From assembly GCA_049325415.1 (NCBI GenBank), contig JBMOLL010000042.1, forward strand, positions 1 through 14,463: DNA of 14,463 nt, in the 5' to 3' direction. The stretch comes from JBMOLL01 sp049325415 (lineage in GTDB: Bacteria; Bacteroidota; Bacteroidia; Bacteroidales; GCA-2748055). The translations under genes were made by a program, and so were the position numbers. Shown one piece after another: positions 4,965-12,147 of this stretch. Numbering within the stretch: the stretch's first letter is position 1; each line of letters begins with the position of its first letter. Below the pieces are notes generated by a model. The model worked only from the letters and a program-made list of their open reading frames with translations, had not been told where the DNA came from and did not search any database.

Positions 4965-6344
4965 ATGAGAAAATATATTGCATTCATTCTGCTCATCCCC
5001 GGCCTGCTTTCGTTCCTTTCCTGCAACCGGGAGGAGATTACGGTTTACGAGGGATGGGAGCTTGTCTGGAGCGATGAATTCGACGGGAAGGACCTGGATC
5101 CCTCCATCTGGAACTTTGAGCTGGGCGACGGAACCCTTTATGGAAACCAGCCCGGCTGGGGAAACAATGAGCAGCAGATCTACACCGACAGTCGTGACAA
5201 TATCGACCTGATCAGGGACGGAGAGGGGAACAGGGTGCTGATGATCAGGGCCATTCAGACCATTTCGGGGGAGGATACCAGTTATACCTCGGCGAAGATC
5301 ACAACAAAGGAACTGAAGGATATCCGCTTCGGGAGGATTGAGGCCCGGATCAGACTGCCTTATTCCCAGGGGATCTGGCCGGCATTCTGGATGCTTGGTA
5401 CTAATTATGCCACCACCGGCTGGCCCGGATGCGGGGAGATCGATATTATGGAGATGCTGGGCGGACACGAGGAGGAGGTCCATGCCAATGTCCATTATGT
5501 CGCCGATTACAAACATAAGGAGAACCTCGGGACCAGTACGCTTGTTTCCGGGAAATACAGTGATGACTATCATATCTATACCCTCGACTGGACGCCAGAA
5601 AAGCTGACCTGGTCGATCGACAGCGTGCCCTTTCACGAGCAGGAGATTACGGTTGATATGAAGGAATATCTCCGGAATTTTTACCTGATCCTCAATGTGG
5701 CTGTGGGAGGCTACTGGCCCGGTTACCCCGATGAGACTTCTGTTTTTCCGCAGGAAATGCTGGTCGATTATGTGCGGGTTTACAGGGATCTCTCCCTGGA
5801 TCCGCCTGCCGAGCCCGAACTGATCCTGGAGGAGGAAACCATGGGTTCTCCCTCCATCGATGCAACCGTGGCTGTACAGGAGGGTTTTGCGGCTTTTCAG
5901 GATATCTCGGTCATTCAGTACGGCGGTGATGTGGTTCAGCTCGGTACTTCGACCGATGCCACCAACGGGGATAAAAGCCTTTACGCCCTTTACCCGGCCG
6001 GAAGCTGGTCGGGGATCTATTTCCAGCTCGGCTCGGCGGTGGATATGAGTGCCTATGCCGACGGTAACCTTGTGGTAGATCTGAAGATCCCGGAAACAGT
6101 GACGAATTTTGAAGTCAAACTGGAAAGCACCGGGGGTTTTGCCTCCCTGAACCTGCTCGACTACCCGTCGACCGTGATCAACAGTGATTTCAGCGAGTAC
6201 ACTATCCCGCTGGCCGATTTTGTCAGCCTCGGGCTGCACCTCGATAAGCTCACCATCCCCTTTGCCCTCTGGAACCCGATGGACGCTGACGGGAATTACC
6301 CGGGCGGGGTGGTACTTGTGGATAATATTCGCTTCGCGATGTAA
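4965..6344 (+). CDS. Surface-lipoprotein GH16 laminarinase-like enzyme with C-terminal beta-sandwich module
   Basis: The ATG at 4965 is chosen over the in-frame TTG at 4920 because it gives a clean lipoprotein signal (MRKYIAFILL..., lipobox LSC, Cys20), for 459 residues. After the cysteine come N-R-E-E, close to the Bacteroidota lipoprotein export signal K-(D/E)-(D/E), so it is probably surface exposed. The GH16 domain (about 31-275) contains WGNNEQQIYT and the catalytic GEIDIME motif (E158 nucleophile, D160, E163 acid/base), resembling bacterial laminarinases (endo-beta-1,3-glucanases). Residues about 295-459 form an extra module rich in beta strands, ending VLVDNIRFAM, like the galactose-binding-type modules attached to some glucanases; carbohydrate binding is inferred. 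It pairs with the upstream T9SS GH16 gene and ends at a strong terminator. Confidence 0.92.
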   Translation: MRKYIAFILLIPGLLSFLSCNREEITVYEGWELVWSDEFDGKDLDPSIWNFELGDGTLYGNQPGWGNNEQQIYTDSRDNIDLIRDGEGNRVLMIRAIQTISGEDTSYTSAKITTKELKDIRFGRIEARIRLPYSQGIWPAFWMLGTNYATTGWPGCGEIDIMEMLGGHEEEVHANVHYVADYKHKENLGTSTLVSGKYSDDYHIYTLDWTPEKLTWSIDSVPFHEQEITVDMKEYLRNFYLILNVAVGGYWPGYPDETSVFPQEMLVDYVRVYRDLSLDPPAEPELILEEETMGSPSIDATVAVQEGFAAFQDISVIQYGGDVVQLGTSTDATNGDKSLYALYPAGSWSGIYFQLGSAVDMSAYADGNLVVDLKIPETVTNFEVKLESTGGFASLNLLDYPSTVINSDFSEYTIPLADFVSLGLHLDKLTIPFALWNPMDADGNYPGGVVLVDNIRFAM

Positions 6345-6374
6345 GGAGTTTCGTCAGGGAATACTGTAAGATAC

Positions 6375-6408
6375 TGCAAAAGGCCGGTCGATGAACCGGC
6401 CTTTTGCA
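6375..6408 (+). terminator. Strong hairpin terminator after the GH16 pair
   Basis: A perfect 14-bp stem, 6375-6388 with 6395-6408, encloses the 6-nt loop CGATGA. The right arm contains TTTT, mirrored by AAAA in the left arm, so it could work in both directions. It lies 31 bp after the second GH16 stop and before the OsmC gene, separating the two transcripts. Confidence 0.85.
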
Positions 6409-6480
6409 TGAAATTGCCGGATCCGGTGAACTTCCGGAGGAGTTAAACTGTTATTTAACTTTAACCTCAAAAAGTATCCT

Positions 6481-6903
6481 ATGTCAGCAAGAAAAGCAAC
6501 AGCAGTCTGGAACGGAACCCTGAAAGAGGGCGCCGGCAAAATGAATTTCAGTGATTACAGCGGACCGTTTACCTTCGCTTCACGTTTCGAGGAGGGCAAA
6601 GGTACCAATCCGGAGGAACTGATCGGTGCCGCGCACGCCGGTTGTTATTCCATGTTCCTTTCGGCCCTGATCAGCGGGGAGAACCTCGTTCCCGGCAGTG
6701 TTTCCACTACGGCTACCGTTCACCTGACGCGCGACGAGGTGGGACCGGTTATTTCGGCCATCGACCTGGTTTGCGAGGTGAAGTGCAGCGGGCTCACCAA
6801 AGAAAAATTCGCTGAACTTGCTGCAGCTGCCAAGGAAAAATGCCCGGTGTCGAGGCTGGTGTCTTCAGCGAAGATCAGCCTCGATGCGAAACTGGTGGGG
6901 TGA
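6481..6903 (+). CDS. OsmC-family organic hydroperoxide peroxidase
   Basis: This 140-residue cytosolic protein has the two redox-active cysteines of the OsmC/Ohr family: C55 in AAHAGCYSMFLS and C121 in KEKCPVSRL. R35 in FASRFEEGKGTNPEELIGAA is the family's conserved arginine near the peroxidatic cysteine, and E45/E46 follow it. Length and motif spacing fit OsmC rather than the longer YhfA type. Members reduce organic hydroperoxides using dithiol reductants. The gene stands alone between the GH16 terminator and a convergent lipoprotein gene, whose stop codon is only 29 bp away. TAACTTTA at 6456-6463 is a near-match to the Bacteroidota -7 box, without a clear -33 element. Confidence 0.92.
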   Translation: MSARKATAVWNGTLKEGAGKMNFSDYSGPFTFASRFEEGKGTNPEELIGAAHAGCYSMFLSALISGENLVPGSVSTTATVHLTRDEVGPVISAIDLVCEVKCSGLTKEKFAELAAAAKEKCPVSRLVSSAKISLDAKLVG

Positions 6904-6932
6904 TTTTTTTTGTTCCGGGATGGGCCACCTTG

Positions 6933-7520
6933 CTATTCCGCAAGCAATTCAGTGAGAACCTTCTGAACCAGGTAGGCCCTCAGCTCGAGGCTGTTGGGCT
7001 GATCTTTGAAGGAGATGATCCAGAAGCCTGAGGTCTTTACATAGCCCCATTCCTCAGCCTTTTTCGTAACATTCCCAAATTCCACCACTTCAGCGGTAAC
7101 ATAGTAAGATCCGTTCACCGAATAATAGATCGGAAGGATCTGGAGGAAAACATCGGCCCAGTTGACAAACTGGTAGATCCTGAAATCGATGTACTTATCC
7201 GCAGTAATGTCGGCCATGTCGGTGGTGAGAAGAAAATTGTCCGGGCACTGCGGATTTCCCATGCATACGGTTTTCAATTGCTCCTCCACTTCATTTCGGG
7301 CAATTTCCTGGTCACGCATAAACCTTGAAAGGTTGCTGTATTCTATATCATCCACCGACTTCAGATAATAATATGAACAAAGCACTGGGATCTTTTCTGC
7401 TGAACTGACAGAAGAGAGTGTGCCCGAGTAATTGTTTTCGATCGGCGTAGGTTTGTAGGCGGCACAGCCGGCAAGTAACAGAGCGAGCAGGAGGATTGTC
7501 GCAGGAGCAAGTCTTTTCAT
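6933..7520 (-). CDS. Lipoprotein of unknown function
   Basis: This 195-residue protein starts with a typical lipoprotein signal (MKRLAPATILLLALLLAGC, Cys19). No sorting or export signal follows the cysteine (AAYKPTP), so a periplasmic-facing anchor is likely. The mature part has three further cysteines (C48, C86, C92); C86 and C92 in VCMGNPQC are close enough for a disulfide. The C-terminal half (about 115-195) alternates strands and ends in an amphipathic helix (LELRAYLVQKVLTELL). I do not recognise a family. It converges on the OsmC gene with 29 bp between stops, and a CTTGC/GCAAG hairpin (6929-6944) overlaps its own stop codon. Confidence 0.75.
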   Translation of the reverse strand: MKRLAPATILLLALLLAGCAAYKPTPIENNYSGTLSSVSSAEKIPVLCSYYYLKSVDDIEYSNLSRFMRDQEIARNEVEEQLKTVCMGNPQCPDNFLLTTDMADITADKYIDFRIYQFVNWADVFLQILPIYYSVNGSYYVTAEVVEFGNVTKKAEEWGYVKTSGFWIISFKDQPNSLELRAYLVQKVLTELLAE

Positions 7521-7709
7521 GAGGGTAGGTTTTAGGGTTGGTTTGGATAATGCATAACTCTAAGTTAATCAGCATTTGACTAAAACACACCGGTTTTGAC
7601 AGCCTGGCTTCGGAGAGTTTTATAAAAGGGGAGGATATCCTGACCAAATACCGATCCTGAAACGTAAACGAAGTTTTTTTTTTACAGGTGCACGTGTAAC
7701 TGTCAGTGC
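7521..7709. other. Intergenic stretch between unknown lipoprotein and CBM9-like gene
   Basis: It should contain the promoter of the downstream lipoprotein (minus strand). The best -7 candidate is TAACTTAG, one base from TAnnTTTG, without a convincing -33 element. It also holds a run of ten T (7674-7683). No hairpin directly precedes the run on either strand, so I do not call a terminator. Confidence 0.35.
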
Positions 7710-8372
7710 TTATACAAAATACAGCTTCCCAAAGTAGCGCTGCTGATGGAAATCGGGCTCCGGGGTCGATACGGGATTCCAGCTGAGGAAATGGGGTCGC
7801 GGGGCCAGGTCACCGCATTTATAAAAATTGGCGCGGGCCGTAAGTCCTGTAAGCCGGATCCCCGGATGGTGAACCAGGCAGTTTAGCGGGATCAGGATCT
7901 GCAGCTGCCAGGAATGGAGTCCGGGCAGAACGCCGAACGGCTTATTCCCGAGGGTGGAATGGGTCCGGATGCCTGAAAGCACTTCCGGATCTATCCTCTG
8001 GCGGTCGTGCCTTGAAGTTCCATAGGCAACATGAGGTACTCCGATGCAGGAAAATTCAAAGTTGTAGTAGGCCGGTTCATCACCGGGCGCAAGGAAGAAC
8101 TCCACGCAGCTGTCCTGATATACTTCTCCGTTTATTTTATCGCAGACCGCCCTCAGACCATCTTCACGTACTGTAAAGCTGAGATGGAAATAATCAGGGC
8201 TGCAGGCAATCCTGAAGCTGACTTCCGGAGTATAGGGAAAAGCCGCCCAGTTGGCGTTGTCAAGCGCGATGCCGGGCAGGGTCTCAGCCAGTCTGGCGGC
8301 GGATTCCGGACCCGGCTCCGGGACATTGCCGGTAAAGGATTGTACGGTCAGTTCTTTCATGCTTGGGATCAT
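7710..8372 (-). CDS. CBM9-like carbohydrate-binding family protein
   Basis: This 220-residue protein resembles the stand-alone CBM family 9-like proteins of Bacteroidota. Typical segments are YQDSCVEFFL (85-94), YYNFEFSCIG (102-111), ARANFYKCGD (179-188) and HFLSWNPVSTPEPDFH (194-209). The ATG at 8372 overlaps the stop of the pectinesterase gene by four bases (ATGA), indicating translational coupling; a second in-frame ATG at 8360 is possible. I see no signal peptide from either start, so although related modules bind sugars outside the cell, this one looks cytoplasmic or is exported another way. Its tight pairing with a pectin methylesterase suggests a role in pectin or uronide use. The ligand is unknown. 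Confidence 0.82.
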   Translation of the reverse strand: MIPSMKELTVQSFTGNVPEPGPESAARLAETLPGIALDNANWAAFPYTPEVSFRIACSPDYFHLSFTVREDGLRAVCDKINGEVYQDSCVEFFLAPGDEPAYYNFEFSCIGVPHVAYGTSRHDRQRIDPEVLSGIRTHSTLGNKPFGVLPGLHSWQLQILIPLNCLVHHPGIRLTGLTARANFYKCGDLAPRPHFLSWNPVSTPEPDFHQQRYFGKLYFV

Positions 8373-9328
8373 TTCTCAGCAGGATGGGCAGCTTTTGCCT
8401 GTTTACAGTAATTCATTCCCAGTATATTTTCCGTGGTGCAGGCGGCGGCTTCGGTGTCGCTGAGTTCATGGCTCCAGTTTACCCGGTTCTCCCTTCCTGC
8501 CCCGGGACCGCTGTTCCCGTATTCGGCAAAGAATGCGGTATTTTCCCGTTCGGGTTGCGACCAGTTATGCCAGCCTTCGGGGCGGATCTGTTCAGCCAGC
8601 TCGCAATACAGGAACAGCACCCGGGCATAATCGCGCCATGGGCGACCGAGATAGACTTTCGTCACCCCGGTTGTTGCCATAATCCTGCACTTCCTGAATA
8701 CAAAGCCGTAAGGACTGTCGGCGGGTGTGCTGGCGGCTGTAATGTAGCTGTCTTTTTTGCAGATAATGGTACAGTCATCAAAGAGGGCCGTGGCCGGACC
8801 AAAAATAAAATCGGTTGTACCTTCAATGGTGCAGCCGGTATAATGCTGACGGCTGTGCAGACCCGAAGCAAAGAGCGTATCCTGGTTCCCACGGATACTA
8901 CAGTTCATCGCGCAGAAACGGTCCCCTTCCACATGCAGGGCCACTGCCTGTCCGACAGGGCCCGCACTGTTCTCCACGCACAGATCCTTCAGCGTGATAT
9001 AATCCCCCGAAACCTTCATGGTCCAGGTTCTGAAAGTACCCATATTGTTCAGCGACGCGTAATCGTCCCAGCTGATGATGGTCTTATCCTGTCCTTCACC
9101 GATCAGGGTTATATGGGTCAGCCAGGAAGGGATATCCACTTTTTCCCTGTAGATTCCTTCGCGGATCAGGATCACTTTTTCAGTTTCCATAAAGGCGCGG
9201 CAGGATTCAACAGCTTCTGTCACCGTAATGAAATCGCCTGAGCCATCCGGGGCCACAACGAGGGTGTCCTGCGCGGCAAGCGGCATGAACTGTGCAAAAA
9301 GCAGGATCAGAAATACAACTGTTCTCAT
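8369..9328 (-). CDS. Secreted pectin methylesterase (CE8)
   Basis: This 319-residue protein has a Sec signal peptide (about 1-20, ending LAAQ) and a right-handed beta-helix domain of carbohydrate esterase family 8. All family signatures are present: GIYREKV (58-64), GQAVAL with Q127, NQDTL with Q149 and the acid/base D150, DFIFG with the nucleophile D173, and LGRPW with R229 and W231. It removes methyl groups from homogalacturonan, releasing methanol and de-esterified pectin. It has no T9SS tail or lipobox, so it is probably periplasmic and may act on pectin oligosaccharides. It is the first gene of a coupled pair with the CBM9-like gene. A GAAACGTTTC palindrome sits 127 bp upstream. No pectate lyase or polygalacturonase is present in the window. 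Confidence 0.94.
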   Translation of the reverse strand: MRTVVFLILLFAQFMPLAAQDTLVVAPDGSGDFITVTEAVESCRAFMETEKVILIREGIYREKVDIPSWLTHITLIGEGQDKTIISWDDYASLNNMGTFRTWTMKVSGDYITLKDLCVENSAGPVGQAVALHVEGDRFCAMNCSIRGNQDTLFASGLHSRQHYTGCTIEGTTDFIFGPATALFDDCTIICKKDSYITAASTPADSPYGFVFRKCRIMATTGVTKVYLGRPWRDYARVLFLYCELAEQIRPEGWHNWSQPERENTAFFAEYGNSGPGAGRENRVNWSHELSDTEAAACTTENILGMNYCKQAKAAHPAEK

Positions 9329-9454
9329 GGCAGAGTGTCAGGATCTGTTCGAATTGTTGAAGATAAGGTACAGGAGGATAAAAAGCAAGCGCCCCTGATC
9401 CCGGACTGCGCGTAATACACCTGCACCCCGGAAGCCTTCCCGGGTTTCTGATCC

Positions 9455-9464
9455 GAAACGTTTC
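9455..9464. promoter_or_regulatory. GAAACGTTTC palindrome, LacI-type operator candidate
   Basis: A perfect 10-bp palindrome with the central CG typical of LacI-family operators lies 127 bp upstream of the pectinesterase ATG and 13 bp after the SnoaL-like gene. The outer pair 9453/9466 also matches. On this strand it precedes the pectinesterase gene, so it is a possible control site for the pectinesterase-CBM9 pair. No LacI regulator gene is in the window. Confidence 0.35.
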
Positions 9465-9476
9465 AGGCAAGCGTCC

Positions 9477-9971
9477 TTATTCCAGTGCCTTGTTCAGTTT
9501 CGGGATATCCTCATTCCTGGGGATGAAAGCCGTGCTGTAAAAGGTAATGATCCATTTTCCCTCTCTTTTCTCCAGGACATACACCGTGCGCCAGGGGATA
9601 TGGGGCGTGAACTGCGGCATTTTATACTGTTCCACCACGATCGCTGAGTTGCCCTCATCGGTGAACTTGATATCCATGTCGCCCGCATGCCTGATTTCAA
9701 GTGTTGAATCGGCCAGCATGCTTTGCCAGATTTCCACCATCTGCTGTTTCGTGAACTTCTCGGACGGGTCGGTGCCCATACCCAGCATATCTTCCGAAAC
9801 AAAGGTCGAAAGGGCAGGGATGTCCCTTTTGTCCAGGGCGGAAAAGAAAGCGGTAAAAAGGGAGTCGATGGATGCTTTTTCAGCTTCTTTATCAGGAGCC
9901 ATCTCGGGTGTGTTTTTACAGGCAGTCATAGCCAAAAGGATAAAAAGGATTAAAAGTGGATTTGTTTTCAT
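9477..9971 (-). CDS. SnoaL/DUF4440-like (NTF2 fold) lipoprotein
   Basis: This 164-residue protein has a lipoprotein signal (MKTNPLLILFILLAMTAC, Cys18) and a single NTF2-like domain. The order is an N-terminal helix (SIDSLFTAFFSALDKRD), the FVSEDMLGMGTDPSEKFT segment, a helix (QQMVEIWQSML), then strands IRHAGDMDIKF, AIVVEQYKMPQF, RTVYVLEKREGKWIITFYSTAF. This is the layout of SnoaL/DUF4440 proteins, whose pocket binds varied small molecules or is structural. Enzyme activity cannot be predicted. It is the last of three consecutive minus-strand lipoprotein genes, 65 bp after its neighbour. A degenerate -7 box (TACACTTTG) in that gap could give it its own promoter. Confidence 0.82.
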   Translation of the reverse strand: MKTNPLLILFILLAMTACKNTPEMAPDKEAEKASIDSLFTAFFSALDKRDIPALSTFVSEDMLGMGTDPSEKFTKQQMVEIWQSMLADSTLEIRHAGDMDIKFTDEGNSAIVVEQYKMPQFTPHIPWRTVYVLEKREGKWIITFYSTAFIPRNEDIPKLNKALE

Positions 9972-10036
9972 TACTTTTTTCTTTCATGTTAAAAATGCCA
10001 ACAAAGTGTATTTAATTGAAATTCAGTAGTTATATA

Positions 10037-10534
10037 TTAAAGGGGATAGAGGACATCTCCATCGCGCAGGGCGATATCCCTGCTTTTCAGAGGGAGGATG
10101 TAGATCAGCATGAACTCTGGTTCAGGGAGGGTCATTTTGCATTCCACATACACCAGTTGTCCCTGGTCATTGCCGGTGAGGTGCCCGCCGGAGATCATCC
10201 AGTCTTCATTTGAAATAATACCTTCTTCTGAAAGTGTGCCATAGTAAACCGGCCAGTATTCATGGCCGTCCTTATCAACAAGTGCCCTGCGGGGCTCTGT
10301 CTGATCCATGGGGCCGTTCAGGATAAATTCGTTTTTGCCGGTAAAGGAGAGAACATAGAATTCTTCATTTTCCTTCAGCCGCACGCTCTTGTCGGCCAGC
10401 TGAACTGTCTTTACTTTTTCTACTGAATTAAGACTTCCAATTGTGGTTTCAACAGGCAAAGGGGTCTTACCCCCACTGCATGCGATGGCGAAGAGGGCCA
10501 GAAGGAAAACGGCCCGGTTTAATTTTGTTTTCAT
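10037..10534 (-). CDS. Lipoprotein of unknown function, paralogue of upstream neighbour
   Basis: This 165-residue protein has a lipoprotein signal (MKTKLNRAVFLLALFAIAC, Cys19) followed by SGGK. The mature part starts LPVETTIGSLNSVEKVKTV and is predicted mostly beta. It aligns with the gene just upstream at several places: LPVETTIGSL against LPVKTSFGNL, FYVLSFTGKNEFILNGP against ICLLTFSGDDTLTFNTP, and EFMLIYILP against EIVLVYHIP. The family is unknown to me. Only 33 bp separate the two genes, so they are probably co-transcribed and arose by tandem duplication. Confidence 0.78.
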   Translation of the reverse strand: MKTKLNRAVFLLALFAIACSGGKTPLPVETTIGSLNSVEKVKTVQLADKSVRLKENEEFYVLSFTGKNEFILNGPMDQTEPRRALVDKDGHEYWPVYYGTLSEEGIISNEDWMISGGHLTGNDQGQLVYVECKMTLPEPEFMLIYILPLKSRDIALRDGDVLYPL

Positions 10535-10567
10535 CCTCAGTTTGAAATTTAGTATTATCTAACTCGT

Positions 10568-11107
10568 TTAATGTATGCGTATTACAGCTTTGGTGTCGGA
10601 AAGCAGAAACTGACCATGAGTCTCCGGAATATGGTAGACCAAAACTATTTCGCCCGGGGAGATAAGGATCCCTTCCCAGGTATTGTTGTGGAAGCTTGCC
10701 TGTATCCCCCAGCTGTTTTTCCGGATGATATAGTCTGAACTGTCTTTTTCGCCGATGAATAACGGCGTGTGCCTTATTCCTGTCTTTTTTTCTATCAGAA
10801 AAGGGGCTTTCAGGCGTACAGATTCCAGTATCGAGGGAAAGGCCTTACGGATATCACTATCATAGGCCGGGGTGTTGAATGTCAGCGTATCATCGCCGCT
10901 GAAAGTAAGCAGGCAGATGATTTTGCCCTGACCGGGCAGTATGCCGTTTTCAGTAGTCCGTATTTCTGAAACCAGTTCATAACAGACCAGGTTACCGAAG
11001 GACGTTTTGACAGGGAGTCCATTGATTTTTTCGTCGCAGGAAGCAATAAAGATCAGTGCGGCCAGAAAAAAACCACTAATGGTTAAGGCATTAATTGTGC
11101 TTTTCAA
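10568..11107 (-). CDS. Lipoprotein of unknown function with a TTG start, paralogue of downstream neighbour
   Basis: This 179-residue protein begins at TTG. No ATG or GTG is available nearby in frame, and the TTG gives a complete signal MKSTINALTISGFFLAALIFIASC (lipobox Cys24). The residues after Cys are D-E-K, acidic as in surface-export signals though not an exact match. The mature part shares order and several motifs with the next gene (see that entry) but is highly diverged and lacks its long GHEYWPVYYG segment. It is the first of three lipoprotein genes. A minus-strand terminator lies about 40 bp upstream, so transcription of this group should start in the short gap between them. Confidence 0.76.
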   Translation of the reverse strand: MKSTINALTISGFFLAALIFIASCDEKINGLPVKTSFGNLVCYELVSEIRTTENGILPGQGKIICLLTFSGDDTLTFNTPAYDSDIRKAFPSILESVRLKAPFLIEKKTGIRHTPLFIGEKDSSDYIIRKNSWGIQASFHNNTWEGILISPGEIVLVYHIPETHGQFLLSDTKAVIRIH

Positions 11108-11143
11108 GGATAGGCAGATAAATACCTTAAAATAATCGCAGGG

Positions 11144-11172
11144 AAAAACCCCTGAATGGGCTCAGCAGGGGT
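11144..11172 (-). terminator. Hairpin terminator after the 8-TM membrane protein gene
   Basis: On the minus strand ACCCCTG, an 11-nt loop and CAGGGGT form a 7-bp stem followed directly by a run of T (complement of AAAAA at 11144-11148). It lies about 100 bp after the stop of the membrane-protein gene and just before the lipoprotein group, separating the two units. Confidence 0.65.
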
Positions 11173-11271
11173 ACCGGAATGGTTTGGAATACTTCGAAAA
11201 CTCACAAAAGTGAAAGTTATTATATCCTGTTCAAAAAGTCAATTGTATTTGCGTGGCTCCATATCCGTTTC

Positions 11272-11997
11272 TCAGTTATCCGGAAGATTCTGATTTCCCA
11301 GGTATCTTTTATGATAGGTTAGCAGCATCAGCCCCAGGATCAGTATCGTTAGTCCGGCAATAGCCCAGGGACCGCCGGAAGCAACGGCAGGATCGGTGGC
11401 GAAGATATAGACCACACCGGCATACCAGAAAATAAAAATGATACCGGCAATCAGTTCCTTTTTCCAGACAAAGTACAAACCAATCCCGTAAATCGCAATG
11501 AGCATAAGCAGGTAGACCCCATGAAGGCTCAGCACTTCAAAATGTCCTTTGCCGCTGAGTTGCTCAATCACCACGATCAGGTACAGGAGGGAAAAAAGTA
11601 TGGAAAGGATTTTAATGGAGAGGATCCATTTCTCCGCGGTTTTTAATGGAACGCCCCTTCGTTTTTCCAGGCTGTTGAGGATGAAAAAGAGTCCGAGGAC
11701 GAAAAGCGGGATCCCGCTGATGATCCCGAATCCGCCCGGACCTTCGGCAATAAACAGCTCGAGGACCCACATCAGAACGTTCCAGGTAAAAAAGGTCAGG
11801 CCCGTGAGCAAGGGGTGGCTGAAAGAGAGCAGTACTCCGGCCAGAAAAAGGAGGAATAGCGAATACACGAACATTCCTTCGGCATTCAGCGAGGGAAACG
11901 CTCCCCCGAAATCCCCGCTTAGTATAAAAAGCAGGTAGAGGACCCCATAGCCCAGCGTGAGGTACTGCAGGATCCTTAAAGGTGACATCTTTTTCAT
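11272..11997 (-). CDS. Eight-TM membrane protein of unknown function, internally duplicated
   Basis: This 241-residue inner-membrane protein has about eight hydrophobic segments (roughly 8-26, 41-59, 63-82, 91-108, 126-145, 157-176, 182-200, 211-228) and short loops. The second half looks like a repeat of the first: GGFGIISGIPLFVLGLFFIL (89-108) corresponds to GGPWAIAGLTILILGLMLL (208-226), each ending in a basic stretch (EKRR and YHKRY), and the preceding helices align in order. This suggests duplication of a 4-TM unit. I see no transport, catalytic or cofactor motif. A second ATG lies three codons in (11988). It is transcribed separately from the histidine kinase, 150 bp upstream, and ends at a terminator. 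Confidence 0.8.
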   Translation of the reverse strand: MKKMSPLRILQYLTLGYGVLYLLFILSGDFGGAFPSLNAEGMFVYSLFLLFLAGVLLSFSHPLLTGLTFFTWNVLMWVLELFIAEGPGGFGIISGIPLFVLGLFFILNSLEKRRGVPLKTAEKWILSIKILSILFSLLYLIVVIEQLSGKGHFEVLSLHGVYLLMLIAIYGIGLYFVWKKELIAGIIFIFWYAGVVYIFATDPAVASGGPWAIAGLTILILGLMLLTYHKRYLGNQNLPDN

Positions 11998-12016
11998 GAT
12001 GCAGGGTATCTGTTTT

Positions 12017-12042
12017 CAAAGGCTCCCTGAATTCCGCCTTTG
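12017..12042. promoter_or_regulatory. Hairpin in the leader of the 8-TM protein gene
   Basis: CAAAGGC (12017-12023) and GCCTTTG (12036-12042) form a perfect 7-bp stem over a 12-nt loop. It begins 20 bp upstream of the membrane-protein ATG, so it would fold in that mRNA leader. No T-run follows in the minus direction. It may be a leader control element or a protein-binding dyad. Confidence 0.35.
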
Positions 12043-12147
12043 GAAGCCGGTTTCTTTTAAAACACTACCACGATGGATATAAAAAGAGACGGAGCAGACC
12101 TGAATATGTTCCGGTAGACAGAAAAAAAGATGGGAACCCGGACGGTC

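Noticed and set aside
4902..6239. A 445-residue open frame on the minus strand opposite the second GH16 gene
   Set aside because: The plus strand encodes a full GH16 enzyme with intact catalytic motif and lipobox. The minus frame has no recognisable domain and is antisense shadow caused by codon bias.
7674..7683. Ten-T run as a plus-strand terminator
   Set aside because: No stable hairpin precedes it on the plus strand and no plus-strand gene ends here; on the minus strand it is an A-run.
8363..9241. A 292-residue plus-strand frame opposite the pectinesterase
   Set aside because: The minus strand has every CE8 signature. The plus frame has no domain logic and spans the junction of two real genes.
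9427..9444. CCCGG/CCGGG hairpin as terminator of the SnoaL-like gene
   Set aside because: The stem has a bulge and almost no loop, and no T-run follows on the minus strand.
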